Positions 26,194 to 34,850 of a stretch of DNA of 44,310 bases are shown here, in pieces; the stretch's first letter is position 1; each line of letters starts with the position of its first letter. Source of the DNA: Caulobacter sp. CCH9-E1 (GTDB lineage Bacteria; Pseudomonadota; Alphaproteobacteria; Caulobacterales; Caulobacteraceae). The position numbers and the translations under genes are program-made. Location: NCBI RefSeq assembly GCF_001556515.1, contig NZ_LSJA01000095.1:1-44310 (forward strand). Reading direction: 5' to 3'. The notes under the pieces were generated by a model. The model searched no databases, was not told the origin of the DNA, and was given only the letters and a program-made list of their open reading frames with translations.

Positions 26194-27030
26194 CTACTGC
26201 GCCGCCAGCAGCGTCTCGCCGGAATAGGCCGACAGGCCCAGGCTGTGCATCAGGGCGCGAAGCTCCTGGCGCGCGGCCAGATGCTGCAGCGACACCGGCA
26301 CCGGACGCACCTGCGGCGACAGGTCGGCGATGGTCAGGCCGAACGGGAACAGCTCGCGATAGATGACGCGGTCGCGCAGGCCGGGGCCGATGCGGAAGCC
26401 GACCCGCTTGGCCAGGGCCGTCAGACGGTCCTCGAGACGCTTGCGGTTCCGGGCTTCCGTCGTCGCCAAACGATTGCGCAGCACGACCCAATCAAGCGCC
26501 TGGCGTTGGCCGGAAAGAGCTCTCTGCTTACGGGCTTCCCAGACGGTCAACGAGTAAAGGCTGGGCTTGGTCAGGTCCATGCTGACCGGATCGACGTGGC
26601 CCAGCATGTCGAAGTCGACGAAGCTGTCGTTCATGGGCGTGACGATCAGGTCGGCGCGGCCGTGGGCCAGGCGCGAGACGGCGGTGTCGCCGCCGGGGGT
26701 GTCGATCAGCACGAAGTCGCACTCGGCCAGCCCCCTGGCGAAGGCGGCCTCGAAGCCGGCGATCTGCTCTTCTTCCGGTTTCTCGGCCAGGGCGATGTCG
26801 TTGTCCGACAGGCGCAGAGACAGCGGCTCGGGCAGCTCCAGCTTCTTGCTTTCCAGCCAGGTGCGGCGGTTCTCGAAGAACCGCGCCGAGGTGCTCTGGC
26901 GCAGGTCCAGGTCGATGACCGCGACCTTGGCGCCGCCGTACAGCAGCGCGGTGACGAGATGGACGGCGATGGTCGACTTGCCCGCCCCGCCCTTCTCGTT
27001 GCCGACGACGATGACCCGCGTTTCGGCCAT
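26194..27030 (-). CDS. mipZ: Division-plane regulator MipZ (ParA/MinD-type ATPase)
   Basis: A 278-residue deviant Walker ATPase. NEKGGAGKST holds K13 and K18, VIDLDLRQ holds D42, and IDTPGG the switch II region. The LFPFGLTIADL and VSLQHLAARQELRALM regions match Caulobacter MipZ closely. MipZ binds the ParB-parS centromere complex, forms a polar gradient and inhibits FtsZ assembly, so that the ring forms near mid-cell. The ATG at 27030 matches the known N-terminus MAETRVIVVG. GACTC and a CtrA-like dyad lie within 65 bp upstream. Confidence 0.97.
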   Translation of the reverse strand: MAETRVIVVGNEKGGAGKSTIAVHLVTALLYGGAKVAVIDLDLRQSTSARFFENRRTWLESKKLELPEPLSLRLSDNDIALAEKPEEEQIAGFEAAFARGLAECDFVLIDTPGGDTAVSRLAHGRADLIVTPMNDSFVDFDMLGHVDPVSMDLTKPSLYSLTVWEARKQRALSGQRQALDWVVLRNRLATTEARNRKRLEDRLTALAKRVGFRIGPGLRDRVIYRELFPFGLTIADLSPQVRPVPVSLQHLAARQELRALMHSLGLSAYSGETLLAAQ

Positions 27031-27053
27031 GAGTTCGATCCTTGATGCGTCGC

Positions 27054-27093
27054 GACTCGCGCGACCTTGGACTGAAGGTTAACACGATGTTAC
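27054..27093. promoter_or_regulatory. mipZ promoter region with GANTC and CtrA-like site
   Basis: GACTC at 27054-27058 is a CcrM methylation site 24 bp before the mipZ start. TTAA-CACGATG-TTAC at 27079-27093 has CtrA spacing with one mismatch. mipZ is a published GcrA/CcrM target in C. crescentus; the CtrA match is only sequence-based. Confidence 0.6.
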
Positions 27094-27232
27094 CGCAGCC
27101 CCATGGGGTCAACGGCCTCCATCCACAGACCTAATTGTCGCAGCGCTCGTGGAAGGCGGTTTCCCACGCGTCGCAGTGGACCTTCGGTCGCGCGGAGGCC
27201 ATAAGCCCTCGCCTGTTCGCGTGGAGGCTCCC

Positions 27233-28096
27233 ATGACCCAACCGATCATCGTACGCACCGTCGCCGAAATGCGCGAGCACGTCCGCGCCTGGAAGGCGGC
27301 CGGCCAGCGCGTGGCCCTGGTGCCGACCATGGGCGCCCTGCATGAGGGCCACCTGTCGCTGATCCGTCTGGCGCAGCAGCACGCCGATCGCGTGATCGCC
27401 AGCGTCTTCGTCAATCCCAAGCAGTTCGCCCCGCACGAGGACTTCGACGCCTATCCGCGCGGCGAGGCCGCCGACGCCGAGAGGCTGGCCTCGGTCGGCT
27501 GTGACCTGCTGTTCGCCCCGAACGCCGCGGAAATGTACGCGCCGGGCTTCTCGACGCTGGTCACCGTGTCGGGGGTGTCCGAGCCTTTGGAAGGCGCGGC
27601 CCGGCCGCAGTTCTTCGGCGGCGTGGCGACGGTCGTGGCCAAGCTGTTCATCCAGTCGCAAGCGGACACCGCCGTGTTCGGCGAGAAGGACTATCAGCAG
27701 CTGCAGGTGGTCAAGCGCATGGCGCGAGACCTCGACATTCCCATCGAGATCATCGGCGCGCCCACCGCTCGGGCCGAGGATGGCTTGGCCCTCTCCTCGC
27801 GCAACGCCTACCTCTCCCCGGACGAACGCGCCGCCGCCGTGGCCCTGCCGAACGCCATGAAGGCGGTCGCCCAAGCCGTGGCGTCAGGCGGCCGGATCGA
27901 CGATGCCGAGGCCGTCGCCGTCCAGGCGCTGAAGGCGGCGGGATTCCGCCAGGTCGATTATGTGGAAGTGCGCGAGGCCAGCGATCTGTCGAGATTGGGG
28001 CCTGGCCCGATCGGCGACGCCGAGGGCCGCATCCTGGTAGCGGCCTGGCTGGGCGGTACGCGCCTGATCGACAACATGGCCGTGGAACGGGTCTGA
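27233..28096 (+). CDS. panC: Pantothenate synthetase
   Basis: A 287-residue PanC, which joins pantoate and beta-alanine with ATP in coenzyme A synthesis. Signature residues are VPTMGALHEGHLSL (first HxGH), FVNPKQFAPHEDF, FGEKDYQQLQVVKRM and SSRNAYLSPDER (KMSKS-like loop). GTGGAGGCTCCC precedes ATG 27233. Upstream frame has no family similarity. Monocistronic in this window; panB is not beside it. Confidence 0.96.
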   Translation: MTQPIIVRTVAEMREHVRAWKAAGQRVALVPTMGALHEGHLSLIRLAQQHADRVIASVFVNPKQFAPHEDFDAYPRGEAADAERLASVGCDLLFAPNAAEMYAPGFSTLVTVSGVSEPLEGAARPQFFGGVATVVAKLFIQSQADTAVFGEKDYQQLQVVKRMARDLDIPIEIIGAPTARAEDGLALSSRNAYLSPDERAAAVALPNAMKAVAQAVASGGRIDDAEAVAVQALKAAGFRQVDYVEVREASDLSRLGPGPIGDAEGRILVAAWLGGTRLIDNMAVERV

Positions 28097-28106
28097 CGCC
28101 GGAAGA

Positions 28107-28196
28107 TCAGATCGGGGGTTGCAGCGCGATGAACACGCCGACGGCAAAGCCCACGAACAACATGCCCGCCCCCAAGACGGCGTAACCGGCCTTCAT
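28107..28196 (-). CDS. 29-residue single-span membrane peptide
   Basis: A 30-codon ORF encoding MKAGYAVLGAGMLFVGFAVG and then VFIALQPPI. It is almost wholly one hydrophobic span with a short lysine-bearing start. GCGGAGG lies 7 bp before the ATG, an ideal ribosome site, and an AT-rich TTATTAGCTTAATAG lies about 50 bp upstream as a possible promoter. No family is recognised. Small size means that it is probably missed by gene callers. Confidence 0.6.
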   Translation of the reverse strand: MKAGYAVLGAGMLFVGFAVGVFIALQPPI

Positions 28197-28270
28197 CGTC
28201 ATTCCTCCGCTTCCCTGCGCAGAGGAAACACCCGCCCCGGTTGCTATTAAGCTAATAACGATCGTCGAAG

Positions 28271-28672
28271 TTACCAGGCGCCGAGTTCGCGCAGCTGCCG
28301 GGCCAGCTCCGGCGGCAGGTCGGCCGCCTCGCCTTCGCTAAGATCTGGCGGCGCGTCTTCGGCCGTCAGATAGCGCCAGCCCTGGAACGCTCGACGCGGC
28401 TGCGGCGCGACACGGACGATCGTCGGATCGACCGTGACCTCGCAACGCGACGCCGGTCCCGAACCGACCGTGTCGATGGCCAGGATCTTCTGGCGGCACA
28501 GGATCTGGCCCTTGAACACGCGGTACAGCGAGCCGCCATCCAGCACCTCGTCGATCCGCTTGGGCGTCATGCGCGTGTGCATGACCCAGGGTCGATCGCT
28601 CTCCTTGTGCCAGGCCACAAGGTCGTCGATCGAGTCACAGCCGACGACCAGCTTGATGATGTGCAGCGCCAT
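28271..28672 (-). CDS. DUF1489 family protein
   Basis: A 133-residue soluble protein. It starts MALHIIKLVVGCDSIDDL, and the HTRMTPKRIDEVLDGGSLY and RRAFQGWRYL segments are the hallmark of DUF1489, widespread in alphaproteobacteria with no known role. The length is normal. It follows the ncRNA-like region and lies on the same strand as the MCC alpha gene, but 217 bp separate them. Confidence 0.87.
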   Translation of the reverse strand: MALHIIKLVVGCDSIDDLVAWHKESDRPWVMHTRMTPKRIDEVLDGGSLYRVFKGQILCRQKILAIDTVGSGPASRCEVTVDPTIVRVAPQPRRAFQGWRYLTAEDAPPDLSEGEAADLPPELARQLRELGAW

Positions 28673-28780
28673 GTTGGCTAGATAGCGCGCCAGGGCCGCA
28701 TGGCAATCGCCTAAGCCGCGTCTGGCGTTCGCCCCCAGGGCGAAAGCCGTCGCCTCTTCGCCGCACGCCGTTATGCTGAA

Positions 28781-28880
28781 GTCATCGCGTCACACCAGAG
28801 CGCGATGACTCGGCGGATTCGTCCGCCAAGCGCCGCCGCTGTGGACGTTGTCGCATGCGTCCGAGCGGCGGTTTTCTTTT
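28781..28880 (+). ncRNA. Candidate small RNA with three stem-loops
   Basis: Three successive perfect hairpins: GTCATCGCG / CGCGATGAC (28781-28809), GGCGGA-TTCG-TCCGCC (28812-28827), and a long stem CCGCCGCT..AGCGGCGG with an inner GGACG/CGTCC (28833-28871), ending in TTTTCTTTT (28872-28880). TATGCT at 28772-28777 could be its -10 element. Both flanking genes are on the minus strand, so a plus-strand terminator has no known client. No Rfam family is recognised. Confidence 0.55.
28833..28880 (+). terminator. Strong plus-strand terminator without an upstream plus-strand gene
   Basis: An 8-bp outer stem CCGCCGCT/AGCGGCGG, a 5-bp inner stem GGACG/CGTCC and then TTTTCTTTT. It abuts the 3' end of the minus-strand MCC alpha gene (stop at 28890) and may partly serve it, but the T tract is on the plus strand. 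Confidence 0.75.
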
Positions 28881-28889
28881 GGGCCCACG

Positions 28890-30851
28890 CTAGGCGGCGC
28901 CCTCCAGCTTCACCAGCACCACGCCCTCGCTGACCTGACCGCCCGCCGAGGCCGAGAGTTCGGCGACGACGCCGTCGAACGGCGCGACCAAGGCGTGCTC
29001 CATCTTCATGGCCTCCAAGGTCAGCAGGGTCTGGCCCTTGCTGACCGTCTGGCCGGCCGAGACCGCGACCGAGACGATCTTGCCCGGCATCGGCGACAGG
29101 ATCGCGCCGTCCGAGGACGCGCCCTCGCCAGGCCCGCCGACGTGCGCCTCGAAGTCGAAGGCCTGGACGTCGCCGCCCTCGAACACGTGGATCGGTCCCT
29201 TGCCATAGGTCGTGGGCAGCCGCGCGACCTCGTCGAAGGTCCGGCCATCGGCGTGGCGGATGTCCCAGGACCAGTCCTCGGTCCCGCCGCCCAGCAAGGC
29301 CACCCGCAACGGCGTCGGCTTGCCGTCCACCGCCATCGGCAGGGTCATGGCCGCGCGGTCGGCGTTCATCCGGAAGCCCAGCAGCTTGGATGGCGCGCTC
29401 TCCCACGGGTCGGGCCGCGCCTCGGCCTCCAGGAAACTGTCCAGCCGCCAGCCGATCGCGGCCATCGCCGGCTCGTCGCTGAAGGTCCGCTCGGTCAGTT
29501 CCTCTAGCCGCGCCTCGATGAAGCCGGTGTCGACCGCGCCGTCGACGAAGTCGGGATGGCTGGCGCACTTCGCCAGGAAGGCGGCGTTGGTCTTGACCGG
29601 CCACACCTCAACCAGGGCGCAGGCCTCGGCCAGGCGCTGGGCGGCGTCCTCGCGATCGACGCCGTGCGCGATCAGCTTGGCGATCATGGGGTCGTAGAAG
29701 GCGGTGACCTCGCCGCCCTCCTCCACCGCGCTGTCGACGCGCACGTCGCCCTCGGGCAGGCGGAAGTGCTTCAGCTTGCCGGTCGAAGGCAGGAAACCCG
29801 TAGCCGGGTTTTCGGCGTAGAGGCGCGCTTCCATGGCCCAGCCGTCCAGGGTGATCTCGTCCTGCTCCAGCGGCAGGCGCTCGCCGGCGGCCACGCGCAG
29901 TTGCCACTCGACGAGGTCCTGGCCGGTGACCATCTCGGTGACCGGATGCTCGACCTGCAGACGGGTGTTCATCTCCATGAACCAGATGCGATCGGCGCGC
30001 AGGCCTTCGCTGGCGTCGGCGATGAACTCGACCGTGCCCGCGCCGACATAGCCGACGGCCTTGGCGGCCTTGACCGCAGCGGCGCAGACGGCTTCCCGGG
30101 TCTTCTCGTCCATGCCGGGGGCCGGCGCCTCCTCGATAACCTTCTGGTGGCGGCGCTGCAGCGAGCAGTCGCGCTCGAACAGGTGGACGACATTGCCGTG
30201 GCTGTCGCCGAACACCTGCACCTCGATATGGCGCGGACGGGTGACGTACTTCTCCAGCAGCACCCGATCGTCACCGAACGCGGCGGCGGCCTCGCGCCGG
30301 CACGAGCCGAGGGCGGCCTCGAAGTCCTGCGGCCGCTCGACCTTGCGCATGCCCTTGCCGCCGCCGCCGGCCACGGCCTTGATCAGCACCGGATAGCCGA
30401 TCTTCCCGGCCTCGACCGCCAGGCGCTCGACCGACTGGTCCTCGCCCAGATAGCCGGGCGTGGTGGGCACGCCGGCCTCGATCATCACCGCCTTGGCGGC
30501 GTCTTTCAGCCCCATGGCGCGGATCGCCGAGGGCGGCGGACCGATCCAGGTCAGGCCGGCGTCGATCACGCTCTGGGCGAAGTCGGCGTTCTCGGACAGG
30601 AAGCCGTAGCCGGGATGGATCGCGTCCGCCCCCATCTGCTTGGCCGCCGCCAGGATCTTGCGCGGGTCGAGATAGCTGTCCTTGGCCGGCGCGGGCCCGA
30701 TCAGGATCGCCGCGTCCGCCTCCATCACGAACGGCGCGTCCGCGTCGGCTTCCGAATAGACGGCGATCGTCCGCACGCCCAGTTCCCGGGCGGTGCGGAT
30801 GATGCGGCGGGCGATCTCGCCACGATTGGCGATCAGGACGGAAGCGATCAA
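28890..30851 (-). CDS. liuD: Methylcrotonyl-CoA carboxylase biotin-containing alpha subunit
   Basis: A 653-residue biotin carboxylase. The biotin carboxylase domain occupies about 1-450: IANRGEIARRIIRTARELG, the ATP-grasp loop KAVAGGGGKGMRKV, and MNTRLQVEHPVTE. A BT-like region follows. The C-terminal biotinyl domain has the biotinylated lysine in LEAMKMEHALVAPF. Context with MCC beta and methylglutaconyl-CoA hydratase makes it MCC rather than propionyl-CoA carboxylase. The start is TTG at 30851 (MIASVLIANRG), 7 bp after the DUF3667 stop, with AGG upstream. Last gene of the operon. Confidence 0.9.
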   Translation of the reverse strand: MIASVLIANRGEIARRIIRTARELGVRTIAVYSEADADAPFVMEADAAILIGPAPAKDSYLDPRKILAAAKQMGADAIHPGYGFLSENADFAQSVIDAGLTWIGPPPSAIRAMGLKDAAKAVMIEAGVPTTPGYLGEDQSVERLAVEAGKIGYPVLIKAVAGGGGKGMRKVERPQDFEAALGSCRREAAAAFGDDRVLLEKYVTRPRHIEVQVFGDSHGNVVHLFERDCSLQRRHQKVIEEAPAPGMDEKTREAVCAAAVKAAKAVGYVGAGTVEFIADASEGLRADRIWFMEMNTRLQVEHPVTEMVTGQDLVEWQLRVAAGERLPLEQDEITLDGWAMEARLYAENPATGFLPSTGKLKHFRLPEGDVRVDSAVEEGGEVTAFYDPMIAKLIAHGVDREDAAQRLAEACALVEVWPVKTNAAFLAKCASHPDFVDGAVDTGFIEARLEELTERTFSDEPAMAAIGWRLDSFLEAEARPDPWESAPSKLLGFRMNADRAAMTLPMAVDGKPTPLRVALLGGGTEDWSWDIRHADGRTFDEVARLPTTYGKGPIHVFEGGDVQAFDFEAHVGGPGEGASSDGAILSPMPGKIVSVAVSAGQTVSKGQTLLTLEAMKMEHALVAPFDGVVAELSASAGGQVSEGVVLVKLEGAA

Positions 30852-30858
30852 GCGGGAC

Positions 30859-32154
30859 CTACATCTGAGAAAGGGTGAACACCATCAGACCCGTGACCAG
30901 GGTCGCGAAGGCGAAGACGCTCATGAACCAGACGATCAGCGTCTTGAAGATGGCCCCCACGACGGTCGAGCCATAGCCGCCGCGCAGGGTCTGGAAGAGG
31001 TTGATCGGCGTCCAGAAGGTCAGAATGGCGAACCACGGGCCTATGAGCGCGGCGGGCAGCACCATGCCGATGGCGTTGGTCAGGAACGCGAACGACAGCA
31101 GGTTCGTCGCCACCAGCAGGTGGTCGTAGATATAGAACTGCCGACGGTTGACATAGACCAGCGCCAGGCTGAGGCCGACAATCGGCAGCAGCAGCACCGC
31201 CAGGCGGTGCGCCCAGCCGAACATCACCAGGATATAGTAGTCGGGATTGGCCACGGCCTTGGCCAGGCCATCCTTTAGCCAGTTCTTGACGCCGTCCTTG
31301 CCCCCATGGCCGCCCAGATCGATATCGGCCTTGACCTCCTTGTGGGCCGCGCCGTCGGGCGTGACCACGTTGAAGTGCTGGCCGCCGATATTGGCCTCGC
31401 CAATTTTCCGGGTGCTTTCGTCGATGGCGCCCACATCCTGCAGGTCCAACCCGCGGATCTGTTCGGCGGCGTCCTGGCCGCGCTTCTCGATCTTGGCCTT
31501 GGCCTCGGCGGCGGCGTTGGGGTTCTTCTCCAGCGCGTCGGCCTCGGCGATCTTGGCGGCGTAGCGATCCTGGGCCTTCTTGACCCTCTCGTCATAGTCG
31601 GCGGCGATCTCGGCCTTATCCGCGCCCGCCTCCTTGAGCGCCTCGTCACGCGCTTCGGCGGCGGCGCCGAGGCGGCTATCGCGGGTCTCCACGGCGTCCT
31701 TGCGCATCTCGTCGGCCTTGGCCTTGCGGCCGGCGGGCGTGGCGAGCGCCGCGATCTCTTTCTCTTCCTTGAGCTCGATCTCGTGGCGGATGTTATGGAT
31801 GGCGTGTTCGGCCGCGAAGATGAACAGCAGCAGAGCAACGAGGAAGGTGCGGAACGGCGGCGCGTGCCGCGCGATACGCCCCTCCATCAGGTCCTTGGCC
31901 AGCTTGCCCGGCTTGAAGAACAGCAGCGGCAAAGTGTTCGCCAGGCGACCATCAAGGTGGAACATCCCCTCGATGGTCTCCCAGATCAGGTGCAGGATGG
32001 ATCGGTGGTGCGTGTCGGCGTTCTGGCCGCAGCTATAGCAGTACCAGCCCTCCAGGGGCGTGCCGCAGTTCTTGCAGGGCTCGCCCTTGTGGGGAAACGG
32101 CTTCTTCCTCGCGCCGACCAACCCGCCCGCCGAGTCCGCCGCCGCCGCTTCCAT
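30859..32154 (-). CDS. DUF3667 zinc-ribbon membrane protein
   Basis: About 431 residues. The N-terminal CKNCGTPLEGWYCYSCGQ is a zinc ribbon (CxxC...CxxC), followed by the DUF3667 core HHRSILHLIWETIEGMFHLDG and a membrane span near LVALLLFIFAAEHAI. A charged alanine/glutamate-rich stretch (about 140-270) looks coiled-coil. The C-terminal third has about four membrane spans. Function is unknown. The start is unsure: ATG 32154, GTG 32172 (with AGGGGGAG at 7 bp) or TTG 32205. It lies between hydratase and carboxylase alpha, on the same transcript. Confidence 0.75.
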   Translation of the reverse strand: MEAAAADSAGGLVGARKKPFPHKGEPCKNCGTPLEGWYCYSCGQNADTHHRSILHLIWETIEGMFHLDGRLANTLPLLFFKPGKLAKDLMEGRIARHAPPFRTFLVALLLFIFAAEHAIHNIRHEIELKEEKEIAALATPAGRKAKADEMRKDAVETRDSRLGAAAEARDEALKEAGADKAEIAADYDERVKKAQDRYAAKIAEADALEKNPNAAAEAKAKIEKRGQDAAEQIRGLDLQDVGAIDESTRKIGEANIGGQHFNVVTPDGAAHKEVKADIDLGGHGGKDGVKNWLKDGLAKAVANPDYYILVMFGWAHRLAVLLLPIVGLSLALVYVNRRQFYIYDHLLVATNLLSFAFLTNAIGMVLPAALIGPWFAILTFWTPINLFQTLRGGYGSTVVGAIFKTLIVWFMSVFAFATLVTGLMVFTLSQM

Positions 32155-32197
32155 CTCCGCCCCTGTCACCACGCCCACGCTCCCCCTGAAGTTGACT

Positions 32198-33037
32198 CTA
32201 TTCAACCCAGGACGGTTTACGACGCGCGAGGAAGGCGCGCACGCCTTCTTGTCCTTCCTCGGACACGCGGCGGCGCGCGATGCGGCGCGCGGTCTCTTCC
32301 ACCAGGCCTTTGTCGAGTTTCTGACCAGCGAAGTCGTTGACCAGCGCCTTGGCGTCGCCGATCGCGCCGGGCGCGCAAGGGACCATCTCCTCGATCAGGG
32401 CGTCGCGCGCCGCTTCCAGCCCCGCCACATCGTCGAACACCTCGTCGACCAGGCCGTAGCTCCAGGCGGCGTCGGCGTCGAACACGCGAGCGGTGGCGAA
32501 CAGCAGTTTGGCGGTGCGGGGCCCAAGCGCGGCGATGACATAGGGGCTGATCGTCGCCGGGGTCAGGCCGAGCTTCACTTCCGAGAACGAGAACTTGGCG
32601 TCCGCCGTGGCCAAGGCGTGGTCGCAAGCCGCCACGAGACCGGCTCCGCCGCCGTAGGCCGAGCCCTCCACCAGGGCCACGGTCAGGGCCGGGATGTCGT
32701 GCAAGGCCTTGAGCATATGGGCCAGCTCGAGCGCGTCCTCGCGATTGTCGTCCTCGTCCCACTCGACGGCGTCGGCCATCCAGGAGAGGTCCGCGCCGGC
32801 GCTGAACGTCCCACCGACCCCGCGCAGGAACACCACGCGCACGCCCTCGGCCCCGTGCAGGGTCTCGAAGGTCTGGCGCAGGGCCGAGATGGTCGCCGCG
32901 TCGAAGGCGTTCTTCTTCTCGGGACGATTGATCCAGACGGTGACCGCGCCCTCGGGCGTGCTCTCCATGTGGACCAGCGGGCTCATCGCGTCGGTGTCGG
33001 GGACCTCGACGATGGGATCGGCGATGGGGTTGGTCAT
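32198..33037 (-). CDS. liuC: Enoyl-CoA hydratase/isomerase, likely methylglutaconyl-CoA hydratase
   Basis: A 279-residue crotonase-fold protein. INRPEKKNAFDA and the oxyanion-hole segments GTFSAGADLSWM and EGSAYGGGAGL are visible, with the SEVKLGLTPATISPYV segment, where glutamate supplies catalysis. The position between MCC subunits makes 3-methylglutaconyl-CoA hydratase the likely role, the step after MCC in leucine breakdown. GGAGTAGCCCC precedes ATG 33037; the MCC beta stop is 20 bp upstream. The N-terminal 20 residues are extra to the fold. Confidence 0.85.
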   Translation of the reverse strand: MTNPIADPIVEVPDTDAMSPLVHMESTPEGAVTVWINRPEKKNAFDAATISALRQTFETLHGAEGVRVVFLRGVGGTFSAGADLSWMADAVEWDEDDNREDALELAHMLKALHDIPALTVALVEGSAYGGGAGLVAACDHALATADAKFSFSEVKLGLTPATISPYVIAALGPRTAKLLFATARVFDADAAWSYGLVDEVFDDVAGLEAARDALIEEMVPCAPGAIGDAKALVNDFAGQKLDKGLVEETARRIARRRVSEEGQEGVRAFLARRKPSWVE

Positions 33038-33057
33038 GGGGCTACTCCTTTGGGACG

Positions 33058-34650
33058 CTACATCCGGAAGACGCCGAAGGTCGTCTCCGGGATAGGGGCG
33101 TTGAGACTGGCCGAGATTGCAAGCCCCAGAACGTCCCGCGTTTGAGCCGGGTCAATGATGCCATCGTCCCAGAGCCGCGCGGTGGCGTGGTACGGATTGC
33201 CCTCGTCCTCGTAGCGCTGGCGGATCGGCGCCTTGAAGGCCTCGGCCTCCTCCGGCGTCCACTTGGCCGCGTCGCGGTGGACCGTGGCCAGCACGCTGGC
33301 GGCCTGCTCGCCGCCCATCACCGAGATGCGGCTGTTGGGCCAGGTGAACAGGAAGCGCGGGCTGTAGGCGCGGCCGCACATGCCGTAGTTGCCGGCCCCG
33401 AAGCTGCCCCCGATCAACACGGTGAACTTGGGAACCTCGGCCGAGGCGACGGCGGTGACCAGCTTGGCCCCATCCTTGGCGATGCCGCCAGCCTCGTACT
33501 TGCCGCCCACCATGAAGCCCGAGATGTTCTGCAGGAAGACCAGCGGGATCTTGCGCTTGCAGGCCAGCTCGATGAAGTGCGCGCCCTTCAGCGCGCTCTC
33601 GCTGAACAGCACGCCGTTGTTGGCCAGGATCGCCACCGGCTGACCCCAAATGCGCGCGAAGCCGCAGACCAGGGTCGTGCCGTACAGCGCCTTGAACTCG
33701 TCGAACCTGGAGCCGTCGACAATGCGGGCGATGACCTCGCGCACGTCGTAGGGCGCGCGAACGTCCGTTGGGACGACGCCGTACAGTTCCTCGGGGTCGT
33801 AGAGCGGCGGCTCGGCCTCGGTCAGGACCAGCTGGTCGGGCTTGGAGGTGTTCAAGTTCGCGACAATCGAGCGGACGATCTCCAGCGCGTGCTCGTCGTT
33901 CTCGGCGACGTGGTCGACCACGCCCGAGCGACGGCCGTGCGTCTCAGCCCCGCCCAGCTCCTCGGCGCTGATGACCTCGCCGGTTGCGGCCTTCACCAGC
34001 GGCGGGCCGGCCAGGAAGATGGTGCCTTGATTGCGGACGATCACGGTCTCGTCGCTCATCGCCGGGACATAGGCGCCGCCGGCGGTGCACGAGCCCATGA
34101 CACAAGCGATCTGCGGGATGCCCGCGGCGCTCATCCGCGCCTGGTTGAAGAAGATGCGGCCGAAGTGGTCGCGGTCGGGGAAGACCTCGGCCTGGTGCGG
34201 CAGGTTCGCGCCGCCGCTGTCGACCAGATAGACGCACGGCAGGCGATTCTGGGCCGCGATCTCCTGGGCGCGCAGGTGCTTCTTCACCGTCATCGGGAAG
34301 TAGGCGCCGCCCTTCACGGTGGCGTCGTTGGCGACGATCATCACCTCGCGGCCGGACACCCGGCCGACGCCGCAGATGATTCCCGCCCCTGGCGCCTCGC
34401 CGCCGTAGAGGTCGCAGGCCGCCAGCTGGCCGATCTCCAGGAAGGGCGAGCCGGCATCCAGCAGGCGTTCGACTCGCTCCCTCGGCAGCAGCTTGCCACG
34501 GGAGGCGTGGCGCTCGCGGGCGCTCTCCGGGCCGCCCAGGGCCGCCTCGGCCACCTTGGCGCGCAGTTCGGCGACCAGCGCGCGATTGTGCGCGGCGTTG
34601 CGGGCGAAGGCGTCGCTGGACGCGTCGATAACGGAGTTCAACTTCGGCAT
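33058..34650 (-). CDS. liuB: Methylcrotonyl-CoA carboxylase carboxyltransferase (beta) subunit
   Basis: A 530-residue carboxyltransferase closely resembling MCC beta. [40 protein letters not shown] and [14 protein letters not shown] match MCC beta and not propionyl-CoA carboxylase, and [20 protein letters not shown] and [20 protein letters not shown] belong to the C-terminal half that binds carboxybiotin. It transfers the carboxyl from biotin to 3-methylcrotonyl-CoA. ATG 34650 gives [20 protein letters not shown], typical of the family. First gene of the operon. Confidence 0.93.
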   Translation of the reverse strand: MPKLNSVIDASSDAFARNAAHNRALVAELRAKVAEAALGGPESARERHASRGKLLPRERVERLLDAGSPFLEIGQLAACDLYGGEAPGAGIICGVGRVSGREVMIVANDATVKGGAYFPMTVKKHLRAQEIAAQNRLPCVYLVDSGGANLPHQAEVFPDRDHFGRIFFNQARMSAAGIPQIACVMGSCTAGGAYVPAMSDETVIVRNQGTIFLAGPPLVKAATGEVISAEELGGAETHGRRSGVVDHVAENDEHALEIVRSIVANLNTSKPDQLVLTEAEPPLYDPEELYGVVPTDVRAPYDVREVIARIVDGSRFDEFKALYGTTLVCGFARIWGQPVAILANNGVLFSESALKGAHFIELACKRKIPLVFLQNISGFMVGGKYEAGGIAKDGAKLVTAVASAEVPKFTVLIGGSFGAGNYGMCGRAYSPRFLFTWPNSRISVMGGEQAASVLATVHRDAAKWTPEEAEAFKAPIRQRYEDEGNPYHATARLWDDGIIDPAQTRDVLGLAISASLNAPIPETTFGVFRM

Positions 34651-34850
34651 GACCGACGCTTAGCCTTTTCCACCCACCCCCGGAAGTCGGAGTTTTTTGG
34701 ACCCCGAAGCCGAAGATTCAGAGCCAAAACCGTTCTTAGACATTTTATCTTCCAGAGCAATGATTGCGCCTGAACGCGTGCTCGGGGTCAAGCCTGCCGA
34801 TCGTGCGAGGCCGTTTACAGCTTCGCCCTGCCGGCTCTACGGTCCGCGCC

